NCBI RefSeq assembly: GCF_013359595.1 | Contig: NZ_JABFMP010000028.1 | Coordinates: forward strand, 38,031-102,030 | Direction: 5' to 3' | DNA from: Pseudomonas sp. C1C7 | Lineage (GTDB): Bacteria; Pseudomonadota; Gammaproteobacteria; Pseudomonadales; Pseudomonadaceae | Length of the DNA: 64,000 bases | Shown here: one piece after another, positions 49,848-58,726 of the stretch | Layout: the number at the start of each line of letters is the position of its first letter | Position numbering within the stretch: position 1 is the stretch's first letter | The notes under the pieces: generated by a model | Told to the model about the DNA's origin: nothing | The model's database searches: none | Seen by the model: only the letters and a program-made list of their open reading frames with translations | Made by a program: the position numbers and the translations under genes

Positions 49848-50423
49848 ATGGCTGTAAATAAACCGGACAACCAGGAACTGCCTGACAGTGGAAAAATGGA
49901 AGTCGCAGGCTACGGCAAAGGCAAGACCCTGTACGAAGGCCGTGCGGCTTACGTGCGCAAATTGGCCCATGGCCGCAAAGTCAGCGTTGTTGGGGAATCG
50001 ATGGAAAAGTCCATTGCGCTTTTTCTTCGCAACGTTCGCGGCGACGACCGCATGGATGCCTACCACGCGGTGCAGAACGGTTTCCCGCTGCGCTCGGTTG
50101 TGGTTTGGGTGGACAATTCCCCTGCGTTCAAGAAAGCCAACGTGCTTTCAAAGATTATCGGATCTTCTGATCGCACCCTTGCTCGCCGGATGCAGGAGCC
50201 TGATCGGTTGCTTACCCCTGAGCAAAGCACGCGCGCTCTCTACTTCGCCGAAATCATGGAAAAGGCGACTGAGGTACTAGGCAGCAGGGACCTGGCTGAG
50301 CAGTGGATGTCGGAGCCTGCTCGCGGGCTGGACGGGCTGGCTCCAGTTGATTTGATCGCCAATGCCATAGGCTATGAGCTGGTCAATGATTTCCTGACCA
50401 GAATGGACTATGGAGTTTATTAA
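49848..50423 (+). CDS. Xre/MbcA/ParS-type antitoxin
   Basis: 191 residues. A long N-terminal helical Xre-like part (RVVVWVDNSPAFKKAN region and IGSSDRTLARRMQEPDRLLTPEQSTRALYFAEIMEKATEVLG, an HTH-type segment) is followed by the DUF2384 domain EQWMSEPARGLDGLAPVDLIANAIGYELVNDFLTRMDYGVY. Such antitoxins bind the RES toxin with their C-terminal domain and repress the operon. Overlaps the toxin start by one base (TAATG). Confidence 0.9.
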   Translation: MAVNKPDNQELPDSGKMEVAGYGKGKTLYEGRAAYVRKLAHGRKVSVVGESMEKSIALFLRNVRGDDRMDAYHAVQNGFPLRSVVVWVDNSPAFKKANVLSKIIGSSDRTLARRMQEPDRLLTPEQSTRALYFAEIMEKATEVLGSRDLAEQWMSEPARGLDGLAPVDLIANAIGYELVNDFLTRMDYGVY

Positions 50424-50914
50424 TGGCGAAGGACCCGCTAAGCACTGACATCCACTTTTGGCGAATTGATTCGGCCCGTCATTCAGCGACGTGGCACACG
50501 GGACGTGGCGCAGAAATCGCCGGGGGGCGTTGGAATCCCAAAGGCATGCCAATCGTATATGGTGCCCTTGATGCGGCAACAGCCATTTTGGAGGTTGCCG
50601 TACACAAGGGGTTCAAGTCACTGGATAGTGAGAGCTACATTTTGACCGAGGTGCGAATACTCGACCGAGCCGAAGTACTGGTAATAAAGCCGGAAGACAT
50701 CGCTAATCAGAATTGGCTGGTTCCCGGCTCACCGAGCAGAAGCCAGCAAGAGTATGGCGAATCGCTGCTAGAGAGCCGCCCGTTTGTGATTTTTCCGTCG
50801 TGTGTTTCGCGACATAGCTGGAATCTGCTAATGAATCCAGCACTCGCCGAGGGGCATTTTGAGGTCGTGCTGCAGGAGCGGTTTGCTCTGGATGGCCGTC
50901 TCAACCCGCCATAG
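50423..50914 (+). CDS. RES-domain toxin
   Basis: 163 residues with the Arg-Glu-Ser triad that names the family: R36 in GGRWNPKG, E57 (AILEVAV) and S126 (FPSCVSRHSWNLLMNP), plus R14 and Y46. RES toxins destroy NAD+ and stop growth; the upstream antitoxin neutralises it. The catalytic residues are intact, so the pair looks functional. Base composition is lower in GC than the neighbours, consistent with acquisition. Confidence 0.9.
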   Translation: MAKDPLSTDIHFWRIDSARHSATWHTGRGAEIAGGRWNPKGMPIVYGALDAATAILEVAVHKGFKSLDSESYILTEVRILDRAEVLVIKPEDIANQNWLVPGSPSRSQQEYGESLLESRPFVIFPSCVSRHSWNLLMNPALAEGHFEVVLQERFALDGRLNPP

Positions 50915-51082
50915 TCCTGTCCTGTGCCCTTGGCTACCCACCAAGCCGCCAAGGTTCGGCTGGATCGCTTGCGCGAATACCGTATGAGCCTTGGGCCGCG
51001 GCCCGGCGTAGTCTGGGAGTCCATGGAAAGGGATGGTTGGAAAAAGGCACGCGGTGTGAGTGCCTGGCTGCGCCGCCTGTGC

Positions 51083-52309
51083 TCACCACAACACGAAGTC
51101 ATACGTCAGATAAACCCGAACGTTGTCCCGATCGCTAGCATAGGTGCTTCGTGAGACAGCATGGCGCAACTCGGCCCCTACACCCTTGAACATCCCATCC
51201 TGAACAACATACTTCAGCTGGGTATTGGTTTCATGCTCCCTGGCTTCCAACCCACGGTATTCACCGCCGCTGCCGTTGTAGTAGCGGGTCATGAAGGCAA
51301 GACCAGGTATGCCCACAGTGGCGAAGTCAAAGTCGTAACGCAGCATCCAGGTGCGTTCGCCCGGCTGAATGAACTTCCCGACACTGGCGTTACTGAAGGA
51401 GTACACCGTACTCACACTCACGTACGGCAGGGCGGTGCTGCCATCGACTTTCTGATATCCGAATCCAAGTGAGTGGCCGCCCAGGCGATAGGTGAATAGC
51501 CCGCTGAACATGTCGGCATCGACAGAACCATTTCGAGCGGCACCGACGTCATCACTGACAAAGTACCGAAGATCGCTCGTCAGCTTTCCCTCCCCCACCG
51601 GAGCTGTGTACACCAGGCCGTAGAATTGCTGCCGATAGAAATCTCGCAGCTCGCCGTAATAGGTACTCAAGCTGAGCTGCTTGCTGAGGTCGTAGCGAAG
51701 GCCCGCGAAGTCGAAATCGGAGCCTTCGCTACCCGTGTATCCCTGAGGAAAGATATCGACGCTATCGGTGGAGTTCCGGGCCTTGAACTTGTCCAGGTGA
51801 CCGGCATGCGCGTAGAGCCGATCGATACCGGTGTACTCGATTTGCATGCCTTGAAATGTCTGAGGCAAAAGCCGACCGTCGTTGTAGACGAGCACCGGAA
51901 TCTTGGGTAACAGGGTGCCGGTGCTGACCAAGGTATTTTGCCAACGAAATTTGGCAGTCAGGCCGAGGCTTGAGTATTCGCTCGCAGCTCGCCCGTCGTC
52001 GTGCACAGGCAGCAGCCCTGTCCCTGCATGAGCCCGGCTTGAGTCCAACCGCAAGCCTGATAGCCCCAATGCCTCCATGCCGAACCCGACAGGTCCTTCA
52101 GTGAAGCCGGACTGCGCCTTGAGTATGAACCCTTGCGCCCATTCTCTTCGATCAGCACCACCGTCACGATAGTCGTCATTGAAGTAGTAATTGCGCAGGG
52201 CCAGGCGGGCCTGGGAGTCTTTGAAGAATTCTGCGACAGCCAAATCCGGGACGAGGCTGGTCATTGCACCCACGCAAGCGAGGGTGCCTGTGCTCATAAG
52301 CATGCGCAT
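51083..52309 (-). CDS. OprD-family outer-membrane porin
   Basis: 408 residues. Signal peptide MRMLMSTGTLACVGAMTSLVPDLAVA, then EFFKDSQARLALRNYYFNDDYRDG, the OprD first-strand signature with extra basic loops, and an aromatic C-terminus (VRVYLTYDFVLW). The start could be the first or the third codon. It reads divergently from the LysR gene at 52507, and that regulator, a YfcC-like carrier and a CocE-type hydrolase form one neighbourhood: outer-membrane entry, inner-membrane carriage and hydrolysis of one compound. Confidence 0.88.
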   Translation of the reverse strand: MRMLMSTGTLACVGAMTSLVPDLAVAEFFKDSQARLALRNYYFNDDYRDGGADRREWAQGFILKAQSGFTEGPVGFGMEALGLSGLRLDSSRAHAGTGLLPVHDDGRAASEYSSLGLTAKFRWQNTLVSTGTLLPKIPVLVYNDGRLLPQTFQGMQIEYTGIDRLYAHAGHLDKFKARNSTDSVDIFPQGYTGSEGSDFDFAGLRYDLSKQLSLSTYYGELRDFYRQQFYGLVYTAPVGEGKLTSDLRYFVSDDVGAARNGSVDADMFSGLFTYRLGGHSLGFGYQKVDGSTALPYVSVSTVYSFSNASVGKFIQPGERTWMLRYDFDFATVGIPGLAFMTRYYNGSGGEYRGLEAREHETNTQLKYVVQDGMFKGVGAELRHAVSRSTYASDRDNVRVYLTYDFVLW

Positions 52310-52506
52310 TGGAAGTCTCTGCTTAATGTTGTGATTGTTGGCAGATGGGTTAACGAACGCCTGAAATCAGTAAGGCTATCGAGGCCGGGACTGGACTCAG
52401 CGTGTTCGTGCGGCGGACACTAACGCCCTGTGAATCAAGTCACAACGTTATGTGTAAAGCGCATCACCCTATGCGCTCGGGTCTTTCTACATCGTTGGAG
52501 CAGGAC

Positions 52507-53409
52507 GTGAACCTCAAGCAACTCGAAGCCTTTCAGGCCATCATGGCGACCGGATCTACCATCGGTGCTGCAACGCGGATGGACTTGTCCCAGTCGGCGG
52601 TCAGTCGACTGCTGACACAGCTTGAAGAGCATCTGGGCTTCGCACTGTTCCTGCGTCGCAAGGGTCGGTTGATGGCAACGCCCGAAGCTGAAGAACTGCT
52701 CGGTCAGGTCGCCTCGCTCGTCGACAACTTGCAACGCGTTCAGCGTTTGGCCGACGAACTCAGGGTTGGCCGCTCCCAGCGCAGCCTGCTCCGGGTCGCG
52801 GTACCCACCAGCATGACTCATCACCTGCTGCCAAGCATCGTTGCCGAGTTTCTGCGAGAGCGGGAGGACGTCGTTGTCGAGGTCGTCACCGGAGGCTATG
52901 ACGCGTTGGAGCGTGCTGTCCTCGACCGCAGTGCCGACTTCGCGTTTGTCCGGTTGCCCGCCGAGCTGCCCGATTTCGAGGTACAACCGGTACTGGAAAC
53001 CGAAGGGGTATGCGTGATGCCTGTGGGGCATGCGCTGGCAGAACACTCGAAAATCACCGTCGATCAGCTTCGAGGCGTTCCGCTGGTTCTTCTTGGCCGC
53101 CAGAGAAATCTTCGTTCAGAGCTGGATCAACGCTTTCGAGAGGCCCGTGTCACTCCACAAGTTCGGGTCGAAGTGCATTCCGTGAGTGCGGCCTGTGCGT
53201 TCGTAGCTCAAGGGATGGGCGTCTCGATCATCAACGGATTGCTTGCCCGGGATTTCGGTAATCTCCCACTGTTGACCAGGCCTCTGCGCCCCCTTCTGCC
53301 GTATCGGTTCGGTCTGATTTTCCGCAAGGATCAACCGCGTTCGAGGCTGGTGGAGGCATTCGCCGAGCACTTGAGCAACCGCCTTGCGGGCCTCTCACAA
53401 GACGGATAA
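52507..53409 (+). CDS. LysR-family regulator of the porin/carrier/hydrolase cluster
   Basis: 300 residues from GTG 52507 (GGAG six bases upstream); longer frames read through the divergent promoter. HTH in residues 2-60 (MNLKQLEAFQAIMATGSTIGAATRMDLSQSAVSRLLTQLEEHLG), of the kind found in OccR/NocR-like opine regulators, and a periplasmic-binding-like effector domain. Expected to act on both the porin promoter and the following carrier gene. Confidence 0.85.
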   Translation: MNLKQLEAFQAIMATGSTIGAATRMDLSQSAVSRLLTQLEEHLGFALFLRRKGRLMATPEAEELLGQVASLVDNLQRVQRLADELRVGRSQRSLLRVAVPTSMTHHLLPSIVAEFLREREDVVVEVVTGGYDALERAVLDRSADFAFVRLPAELPDFEVQPVLETEGVCVMPVGHALAEHSKITVDQLRGVPLVLLGRQRNLRSELDQRFREARVTPQVRVEVHSVSAACAFVAQGMGVSIINGLLARDFGNLPLLTRPLRPLLPYRFGLIFRKDQPRSRLVEAFAEHLSNRLAGLSQDG

Positions 53410-53520
53410 CGCATAGGCCAACCCGAATCACTCATAACGTTGAGCGATCACAATGAGTTGTTCTAGTGTGCCGCCATAACGCCTGGGCACCCTGAAGAAC
53501 AACAATCGAGAACGCGCATT

Positions 53521-54975
53521 ATGAACCGCTCCCACTCCCCTTCGGCATTTGCCGAACCGGTCGATGCGTCTGCATCCGCCAACCTCGTCACCCAGAATCC
53601 ACCCAAGCAACTCAACCCGGCGCTGATCCTGCTGAGCATCGTCTTCATGGCACTGGCATTCACTTACCTTGTGGACTCTGGCCAATTTGAGCGCAAAGGC
53701 ATTGCGGTCATCCCAGGCTCCTACCAGACCCTGCAAAAAGACTCCGGCCTCGGTCAGTTGTTTTCGATCGAGCCAAGAACCGCGAATGCCGAGGTCGCAC
53801 ACCCTGTTTCCCTGGTGGAGGCCTTCATGGCTATCCCTCAGGGCATCGAGAAACGCGCCGGGCTCATTTTCATGGTGCTGTTCATCGGCGGAATGTTCGG
53901 CGTCCTGAACAAGGCCGGCGCCATCGATGCCGGACTCGAGCGGATACTGGGACTCACCAGGGGCAACATCTACGTCCTGGTGCCTTGCCTGATGCTGGTG
54001 TTCTCTGCCGGGAGCACATTCATGGGCCTGGCGAAGGAATTCATTCTGATCGTCCCACTGATGGTGGCCATGGCCAACAGGCTGGGCCTTCCGAACATCA
54101 TCGGCCTGGCGATTGTGGCCATCTCGGTGAAGGTCGGTTACCTGGGCTCCATCACCAACCCGGTATCGCTGGCAGTCGCTCAGCCCCTGGTGGGCGTACC
54201 GATGTTCAGCGGCCTGAACATGCGGGTGGTTGCCTATTTGACCTTCCTGGTCATCGGCATCGCTTTCGTGCTGCTGAGCATTCGCCGTCACGGTTTCGAT
54301 AGCACGGCACAGTTCGACTTCAAGCAGTCGCGACTGCATCCACGTCACGCGGCAAACCTCATCATTCTGGCAATGGGCGTCGCTTTCCTGGTGTATGCAT
54401 CGAACCGCTGGCACTGGAAGTATCCGGAGCTGTCCGCGTACTACCTGGCCCTCAGCATGGTCTTCACGCTGGTTGCCGGTATTGGGGCCAGTGAAGCTGC
54501 CGGCGCCTTTGTCGATGGCATGAAAAAAGTATTGATGGCGGGTGTGCTGATTGGCCTGGCGACCGCTGTCGAAATCATCCTCAGCACCGGGCAGGTACTC
54601 GACACCATCGTCAACCATCTCTCCGAACTGATCAGTGAGCATGGACCGCTGGTGTCCGCTTTCGGCATGTTCTTCGCCCAACTGGGGCTGGACGTCCTGA
54701 TTCCTTCAACCTCCGGCCAGGCCGCCGTGACCATGCCGATTTTCGGCCCGCTCGGACAACTCTCGGGCGTAACACCGCAGACCACTGTGTATGCGTTTCT
54801 GCTCGGCAACGGGCTGACAAACCTCATCACACCCACCTCCAGCGGGTTGCTGATTCTGTTGGCGACGGCACAAGTGGGCTGGGGTCAATGGGCACGTTTC
54901 ATCTGGCCGCTGTTCCTTGTCTTCACCGCCATTGCCCTGGCGCTCCTGAGTATCGCCGTGTACATCGGTTACTAA
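53521..54975 (+). CDS. YfcC/ArcD-like membrane carrier
   Basis: 484 residues with about twelve helices; typical segments IPQGIEKRAGLIFMVLFIGGMFGVLNKAGAIDAGLERIL, GSTFMGLAKEFILIVPLMVAMANRLGLPNIIGLAIVAIS and LIPSTSGQAAVTMPIFGPLGQLSGV. These belong to the YfcC/C4-dicarboxylate carrier superfamily that moves dicarboxylates, amino acids or acyl-amino acids. It is followed 42 bases later by the CocE-type hydrolase, suggesting an amide or ester substrate cleaved inside. Confidence 0.82.
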   Translation: MNRSHSPSAFAEPVDASASANLVTQNPPKQLNPALILLSIVFMALAFTYLVDSGQFERKGIAVIPGSYQTLQKDSGLGQLFSIEPRTANAEVAHPVSLVEAFMAIPQGIEKRAGLIFMVLFIGGMFGVLNKAGAIDAGLERILGLTRGNIYVLVPCLMLVFSAGSTFMGLAKEFILIVPLMVAMANRLGLPNIIGLAIVAISVKVGYLGSITNPVSLAVAQPLVGVPMFSGLNMRVVAYLTFLVIGIAFVLLSIRRHGFDSTAQFDFKQSRLHPRHAANLIILAMGVAFLVYASNRWHWKYPELSAYYLALSMVFTLVAGIGASEAAGAFVDGMKKVLMAGVLIGLATAVEIILSTGQVLDTIVNHLSELISEHGPLVSAFGMFFAQLGLDVLIPSTSGQAAVTMPIFGPLGQLSGVTPQTTVYAFLLGNGLTNLITPTSSGLLILLATAQVGWGQWARFIWPLFLVFTAIALALLSIAVYIGY

Positions 54976-55017
54976 TTTCGGGCTGCCTCGGCAGCCCTGC
55001 AGCTTCGAGTCTCAAAC

Positions 55018-56844
55018 ATGCACGTTATGAAAAACCTGATGGTGCCGATGCGCGATGGCGTTCGGCTGGCCACGGACGTTTACTTGCCCAATGCCACAAA
55101 TGCTCCGCTCCCCGTCATCATTGAGCGCACCCCGTACAACAAATCCATGCCCTCTCGCTCCGAGAAACGTTTCGATGGACACCACCTCGGACGCGAGGAA
55201 ATGGCAGCTGCGTTCGCCGCCAAAGGATTCGTCACCGTCTTTCAGGATTGCCGTGGGCGATATGAATCCGAAGGCGAGTTCGTCAAGTACATCAATGAAG
55301 GCGAGGACGGCTACGACACGCTTTCGTGGCTGGTCGAACAGCCCTGGTGCAACGGGCGGGTGGGAAGCATGGGCCTTTCCTACGCCGCCCATACACAGCT
55401 GGCCATGGCGTGCCTGAGCCCGCCAGGCCTGTGCACAATGGTGCTCGACTCAGGCGGCTTCGCCAACGCGTTTCATTGCGGGATTCGCCAGGGTGGCGCA
55501 TTCGAATTGAAACAGGTCACCTGGGCCTACAAACAGGCCAAGGAAAGCCCAACGGCAAAGGCAGACCCGCATCTGCGGGCATCGCTGGAAAAAGAAGACA
55601 TTCACCAGTGGTTTGCCAATATGCCCTGGCAATCGGGGCACTCGCCGCTGCGTCATGCGCCCGAGTACGAGGACTATCTCCTGGACCAGTGGCGACGGGG
55701 TAATTACGACTCGTACTGGCAGCAACTGGGCCTCTGCGCCGACCACTACCGGAGCACAATTCCCGATATTCCAGTGCTCCATATGTCCAGCTGGTACGAC
55801 GCCTACGTCAGCTCGACTCTGGACAACTTCAATGCCTTCATTCGCCATGGCAATGCCCCTCAACGATTGATCATGGGGCCATGGCTTCACGGTGATCGGA
55901 ACATCACGCACAGCGGTGACGCCGAGTACGGACTGACCGCGGCATTCGATGGCCATGTCGAGGATGACTGGCTCGCCTGTCGCTTGCGCTGGTTCGAAAC
56001 CCACTTGCTCCAGGCCAGTTCCACAACGCCCCCGCCCCAACAGGTGCAGGTGTTCATCATGGGGGGTGGATCGGGCCGCAAAGACGTAAACCAGCGGATC
56101 GATCATGGTGGAGAGTGGCTGACAACAAGCCGATGGCCGTTGCCGGGTAGCCAACAGATGACACTTCATTTCCATGCTGATGGCGTACTCCGAGAGGACG
56201 CGCCTGAAAAATCGACCCGCAAAACCTATCAGGCCGATCCCCTGAACCCTGTACCAACGATTGGTGGCGCACTCACGTCGGGGGCTCCCGTGTTTGCGGG
56301 CGGCGCCTATGATCAACGCGAATCGTCCCGGTTTTTCGGTGCCAGAGGTGACAACGAGTACTTGAGCGACAGGCCGGATGTACTCAGCTTTGAAACAAAC
56401 CCTTTGTCAGCGGATCTTGTGGTGGCAGGCAGCATCGAGTTCGAGCTGTGGGTAGAGACCGATGGGCTGGATACCGACTTCACAGCCAAACTCATCGATG
56501 TATACCCGCCAAGCACTGACTACCCGGAAGGTTTCGCGATGAACATCACGGACGGCATCATCCGTTGCCGCTACCGTGATTCGTGGAGTGATCCAACGCC
56601 CACCGTGCCCGGACTGTGCTTCAAGGTATCGATCACACCGTTTGCCACCTGCAATCGTTTCAAAGCCGGGCATCGGCTGCGAGTCGATATTGCGAGCAGC
56701 AACTTTCCTCGTTTCGACGTGAATCCCAACAGTGGTGAACCGCAAGGACAGGCTGTGCACAAACGGGTTGCGCTCAATACCGTCCATATGAGTCGTGAAA
56801 GGCCGTCACGGGTCAGCATGGCTGTATTGCCTGATCAGAGTTGA
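55018..56844 (+). CDS. CocE/NonD-family hydrolase (X-Pro dipeptidyl-peptidase S15 fold)
   Basis: 608 residues. Nucleophile S121 in M-G-L-S-Y-A-A, D261 (SSWYDAYVSST) and H291 (GPWLHGD) give the triad; the C-terminal third is the jelly-roll X-Pro domain (SIEFELWVETDGLDTDFTAKLIDVYPPSTDYPEGFAMNITDG ... ASSNFPRFDVNPNSGE). The family includes cocaine esterase, glutaryl-acylase and alpha-amino acid ester hydrolases. No signal peptide, so it should act on an imported ester or amide. Confidence 0.86.
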   Translation: MHVMKNLMVPMRDGVRLATDVYLPNATNAPLPVIIERTPYNKSMPSRSEKRFDGHHLGREEMAAAFAAKGFVTVFQDCRGRYESEGEFVKYINEGEDGYDTLSWLVEQPWCNGRVGSMGLSYAAHTQLAMACLSPPGLCTMVLDSGGFANAFHCGIRQGGAFELKQVTWAYKQAKESPTAKADPHLRASLEKEDIHQWFANMPWQSGHSPLRHAPEYEDYLLDQWRRGNYDSYWQQLGLCADHYRSTIPDIPVLHMSSWYDAYVSSTLDNFNAFIRHGNAPQRLIMGPWLHGDRNITHSGDAEYGLTAAFDGHVEDDWLACRLRWFETHLLQASSTTPPPQQVQVFIMGGGSGRKDVNQRIDHGGEWLTTSRWPLPGSQQMTLHFHADGVLREDAPEKSTRKTYQADPLNPVPTIGGALTSGAPVFAGGAYDQRESSRFFGARGDNEYLSDRPDVLSFETNPLSADLVVAGSIEFELWVETDGLDTDFTAKLIDVYPPSTDYPEGFAMNITDGIIRCRYRDSWSDPTPTVPGLCFKVSITPFATCNRFKAGHRLRVDIASSNFPRFDVNPNSGEPQGQAVHKRVALNTVHMSRERPSRVSMAVLPDQS

Positions 56845-56885
56845 ACGCGGGCAAGCGCAGCTTGCGGGCTATGTGCCCTGCGGTA

Positions 56886-57698
56886 CTACCGGTGGTTCTG
56901 ATAGCGTTCCGTCAAGGATTGCACGAGGCTGACATAGGATTGCGTCTCGGCGTAGGGAGGCACCCCGTTGTACTGATCCACGGACGCTTCGCCGGCGTTG
57001 TAACCTGCCAACGCCAGCGTCCGGTTGCCGTTGAAGCGTTTGAGCAACCAGGCCAGGTAGCGCACACCGCCACGAATGTTCTGTCGAGCGTCGAACGGAT
57101 CGTTCACGGCGAAGCGCTCGGCGGTGGCGGGCATCAATTGCATCAGGCCTTGGGCGCCGGCTTCGGAAATGACGTTGGGGCGAAACGCCGATTCGGCATG
57201 GATCACTGCGCGCACCAGCGCCCTGTCGACACCATACTGACCCGAAGCGGCTTCGATTTCCCGCTGATAGGACCGGGTGTCCAGGCGCAGTGAGGCGACC
57301 TTGAAATCCTTCGGCATCGTGCACAGGTAGCAGCCCTTGATGTAATAGACGTCGAGCTCATCGACCCGCGCGGAGATCCCGACGGGGCGCCGGCTCACAT
57401 ACTGACGAACACCCTTGTGCATGAAGGTGAACACCCGAATCCGCATCGCGCCGGGGTCGTCGCCCCGGACAAAGCGTGGCTGGGCCGTTGCCTTGGCACC
57501 GGCACCGGTATCGGCGCCCGCCATGCCATTCACGCGGGTGCAGCGGGCGGTGGCGATGGTTTGGCTGGTGTAGCTGATGGCGCCGTCCCTGGATTGGCAC
57601 TTGAACATGGCGCTGGCGCACAGTGGCACCACCAGCAAGGCCAGTTCGATGCCGCCAAGAAGACTCTTGCGAGCCCATCGCCATGCTCTGGAACTCAT
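56886..57698 (-). CDS. Periplasmic lytic transglycosylase (SLT domain)
   Basis: 270 residues from ATG 57698 with GGAG seven bases upstream. Signal peptide to about residue 30 (LLGGIELALLVVPLCASA), a 90-residue N-terminal part with paired cysteines (GCYLCTMP), then the SLT domain: E165-region AVIHAESAFRPNVISEAGAQGLMQLMPATAERFAVNDPFDARQNIRGGVRYLAWLL and ALAGYNAGEASVDQYNGVPPYAETQSYV. It cleaves peptidoglycan to anhydromuropeptides. Some such proteins belong to conjugation or type III systems, but nothing similar is nearby. Confidence 0.88.
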   Translation of the reverse strand: MSSRAWRWARKSLLGGIELALLVVPLCASAMFKCQSRDGAISYTSQTIATARCTRVNGMAGADTGAGAKATAQPRFVRGDDPGAMRIRVFTFMHKGVRQYVSRRPVGISARVDELDVYYIKGCYLCTMPKDFKVASLRLDTRSYQREIEAASGQYGVDRALVRAVIHAESAFRPNVISEAGAQGLMQLMPATAERFAVNDPFDARQNIRGGVRYLAWLLKRFNGNRTLALAGYNAGEASVDQYNGVPPYAETQSYVSLVQSLTERYQNHR

Positions 57699-58102
57699 CA
57701 CATCGCTCCGCGCCGCGGGTACCTGTCAGGCTGGGGGGGGGTGGTCAGGGCGCAGCCTTTGGAGGGCATGTGCACCGTCTGTTGCACTGACAGTTATACC
57801 CCTTGTAATCGGCCATGGAACTTGCGTTGACGTACGGGCTGCCGGTGTACCCGCAAGCGCCAGCGGACGGAGGAGACCGATGACACTGGGTGTGATGCCC
57901 AGCGGTGTTTGCACCACCATCGCGAGCAAGCTCGGCTCCTACAGGTCCCACAGTGGATTGGTGTCGAGACTCATGAGACACGCGCATGACAGCATTGGCG
58001 AAAAATACAGAACGTTTCAGTCAACCCCAAGGTCAGTCTTATGAGGGCAGCGAAAGCGCCGCAGTGCGCTGCTCTCCCAGAACCTGCAAAGGAATTGACC
58101 TG
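57699..58102. other. Gene-free stretch between transglycosylase and aldehyde oxidoreductase
   Basis: 404 bases. Contains a lone family B REP unit at 57912-57945 (CATCGCGAGCAAGCTCGGCT) and, towards 58060-58100, the leader of the pao operon ending with AAGGA. A frame open from 57986 is an upstream extension of paoA and is not supported by codon pattern. Nothing else is seen. Confidence 0.5.
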
Positions 58103-58726
58103 ATGACGATTTCCCGACGCACCTTTCTGATCGTAGGAGCCGTGACCGCCGCCAGTGTCGCGCTACCGCCCTTCATTTGCGCACGGGCCAGCGCCGCCAA
58201 CGCCGCCCGTCCGATCAACGCCAAGGTGTCGATCGAGGTGAACGGCCACCAGCACGCCCTGGACCTCGACACCCGCACCACGCTGCTCGATACCCTGCGC
58301 GAACAGCTGCACCTGACCGGCACCAAGAAAGGTTGCGACCATGGCCAGTGCGGCGCCTGCACAGTGATCGCCGACGGCCGGCGCATCAATTCCTGCCTGA
58401 CCCTGGCGGTGATGCACGAAGGTTCGAAAATCACCACCATCGAGGGTCTCGGCACGCCGCAACAGTTGCACCCGATGCAGGCCGCTTTCATCAAGCACGA
58501 CGGTTATCAGTGCGGGTACTGCACGCCGGGGCAGATTTGCTCGGCGGTGGCGGTACTGGGGGAAATCCGCGATGGCATTCCCAGCCACGCCAGCCCCAGT
58601 CTGACCGAGCCACCGAAGCTGATTGCCCGTGAAATCCAGGAACGCATGAGCGGCAACATCTGCCGCTGCGGCGCCTACTCCAACATCATCGAGGCGATCA
58701 GCGAAGTCGCGGAGGCGAGCGCATGA
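58103..58726 (+). CDS. paoA: Periplasmic aldehyde oxidoreductase, [2Fe-2S] subunit
   Basis: 207 residues from ATG 58103 (AAGGA nine bases upstream). A twin-arginine signal (ISRRTFLIVGAVTAASVALP) is followed by the plant-type ferredoxin domain with C78, C83, C86 and C98 (KKGCDHGQCGACT) and the helical second cluster with C137, C140, C187 and C189. It passes electrons from molybdenum to FAD. The small subunit carries the export signal for the whole folded complex. Its stop overlaps paoB as ATGA. Confidence 0.92.
   Translation: MTISRRTFLIVGAVTAASVALPPFICARASAANAARPINAKVSIEVNGHQHALDLDTRTTLLDTLREQLHLTGTKKGCDHGQCGACTVIADGRRINSCLTLAVMHEGSKITTIEGLGTPQQLHPMQAAFIKHDGYQCGYCTPGQICSAVAVLGEIRDGIPSHASPSLTEPPKLIAREIQERMSGNICRCGAYSNIIEAISEVAEASA

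Noticed and set aside
50924..51154. Possible 76-codon gene after the RES toxin
   Set aside because: No ribosome site or recognisable family, and its second half overlaps the 3' end of the OprD gene in antisense.
57986..58102. 39-codon upstream extension of PaoA
   Set aside because: It would bury the twin-arginine signal; ATG 58103 has AAGGA at good spacing.
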